Source: Nitrospirota bacterium
Lineage (GTDB): Bacteria; Nitrospirota_A; Leptospirillia; Leptospirillales; Leptospirillaceae
Assembly (NCBI GenBank): GCA_021795275.1
Contig: JAJYPO010000154.1
Location: 1 to 5,448 of the forward strand
Direction: 5' to 3'
DNA: 5,448 nt
The position numbers and the translations under genes were made by a program. Below the pieces are notes generated by a model. That model was not told the DNA's origin and did not search any database. It saw only the letters and a list, made by a program, of their open reading frames with translations. This document shows positions 5,070 through 5,448 of this stretch, in pieces (the stretch's first letter is position 1; every line of letters starts with the position of its first letter).

Positions 5070-5448
5070 CTAGGAGACCTCGAGCATCCGGTCGAGGGCC
5101 CGGCGGGCCCCGGCGATCACCTCGTCGGAGAGCCGGATCTCGGGGGAGAGATCCTCGAGCGCCCAGAGGAGACGCTCGAGGGAGTTCACCTTCATGTTGG
5201 CGCAGTCGCAGGTCTGGCAGGCCGGAATGAAGGTCTTGTCGGGATTTTCCCGGGAGAGGCGGTGGATCATGCCGAGCTCCGTTCCCACGATGACCGTCTT
5301 CCTGTCGGAGAGCCGGACCTCGGAGGCCATACGGCTCGTGCTGGCCACCACGTCGGCGGCCTCCGCCACCGGGGCGGGGCATTCCGGGTGGGCGATGACC
5401 AGGGCGTCGGGGTGGTTCTCCCGCTCCCGGGCGATGTCGCTGGCCATG
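5070..5448 (-). CDS. nadA: Quinolinate synthase, C-terminal part (5' end outside window)
   Basis: NadA condenses iminoaspartate with dihydroxyacetone phosphate to quinolinate, the pyridine ring precursor in de novo NAD synthesis, using an oxygen-sensitive [4Fe-4S] cluster. The 125 visible codons are roughly the last 40% of the family length. Conserved pieces are IAHPECPAPV (with a likely cluster cysteine), DVVASTSRM, VGTELGMIHRLSRENPDK, ACQTCDCANMKVNSLERLLW (with the last cluster cysteine in the CxxCxC stretch) and the terminal ARRALDRMLEV. The methionine at 5445-5447 is internal, since the homologous sequence continues to the edge. It is the first visible gene of the nadA-DUF2905-queA operon. 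Confidence 0.95.
   Translation of the reverse strand, partial: MASDIARERENHPDALVIAHPECPAPVAEAADVVASTSRMASEVRLSDRKTVIVGTELGMIHRLSRENPDKTFIPACQTCDCANMKVNSLERLLWALEDLSPEIRLSDEVIAGARRALDRMLEVS

Noticed and set aside
1..5448. CRISPR array, tRNA, rRNA or riboswitch
   Set aside because: No regularly spaced repeats, cloverleaf-like segments or recognisable aptamer cores were seen; the preQ1-type leader sometimes found with queuosine genes is not visible upstream of queA, which is internal to an operon here.

Overview
The window looks like a junction between a conserved, GC-rich chromosomal operon (right) and a lower-GC accessory segment rich in mobile-element and toxin-antitoxin traces (left). Nearly all genes read on the minus strand. 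The organism cannot be named from the sequence. The right-hand operon is strongly GC-rich (queA is close to 70% GC by eye). The quinolinate synthase has the HPEC/CxxCxC-type cysteines, and a DUF2905 membrane protein sits between nadA and queA. This suggests a GC-rich non-enteric bacterium, for example of the Deltaproteobacteria/Nitrospirota kind, but that is only an inference.

Right (3759-5448, minus): the 3' part of nadA (NAD synthesis), a 77-residue DUF2905 membrane protein, and queA (queuosine tRNA modification). Gaps of 4 and 2 bases make this a tight operon. Composition drops sharply just past the queA stop codon.

Middle (891-3601, minus): an ORF6N-domain protein, a class I SAM-dependent methyltransferase and a full-length ISL3-family transposase follow one another. 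Spacing is 40 bases between the first two, and a 17-base overlap joins the last two, so they may share one transcript. The methyltransferase, and perhaps the ORF6N gene, could be passengers of the insertion sequence, but the upstream end of the element could not be located.

Left (1-890): AT-richer DNA (about 40% GC by eye in the antitoxin gene). A complete MqsA/YgiT-like antitoxin (zinc finger plus HTH) lies directly downstream of the last 46 codons of a DUF4258-like toxin. The toxin frame is cut where a probable ISL3-type terminal repeat begins, so the element appears to have destroyed the toxin and left an orphan antitoxin. A candidate promoter inside the toxin remnant could still drive the antitoxin. 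At the left edge there may be the tail of a plus-strand gene ending at a hairpin plus T-run, convergent with the antitoxin.

The most interesting points are the toxin decapitated by the insertion sequence with its surviving antitoxin, and the methyltransferase gene that shares bases with the transposase start.
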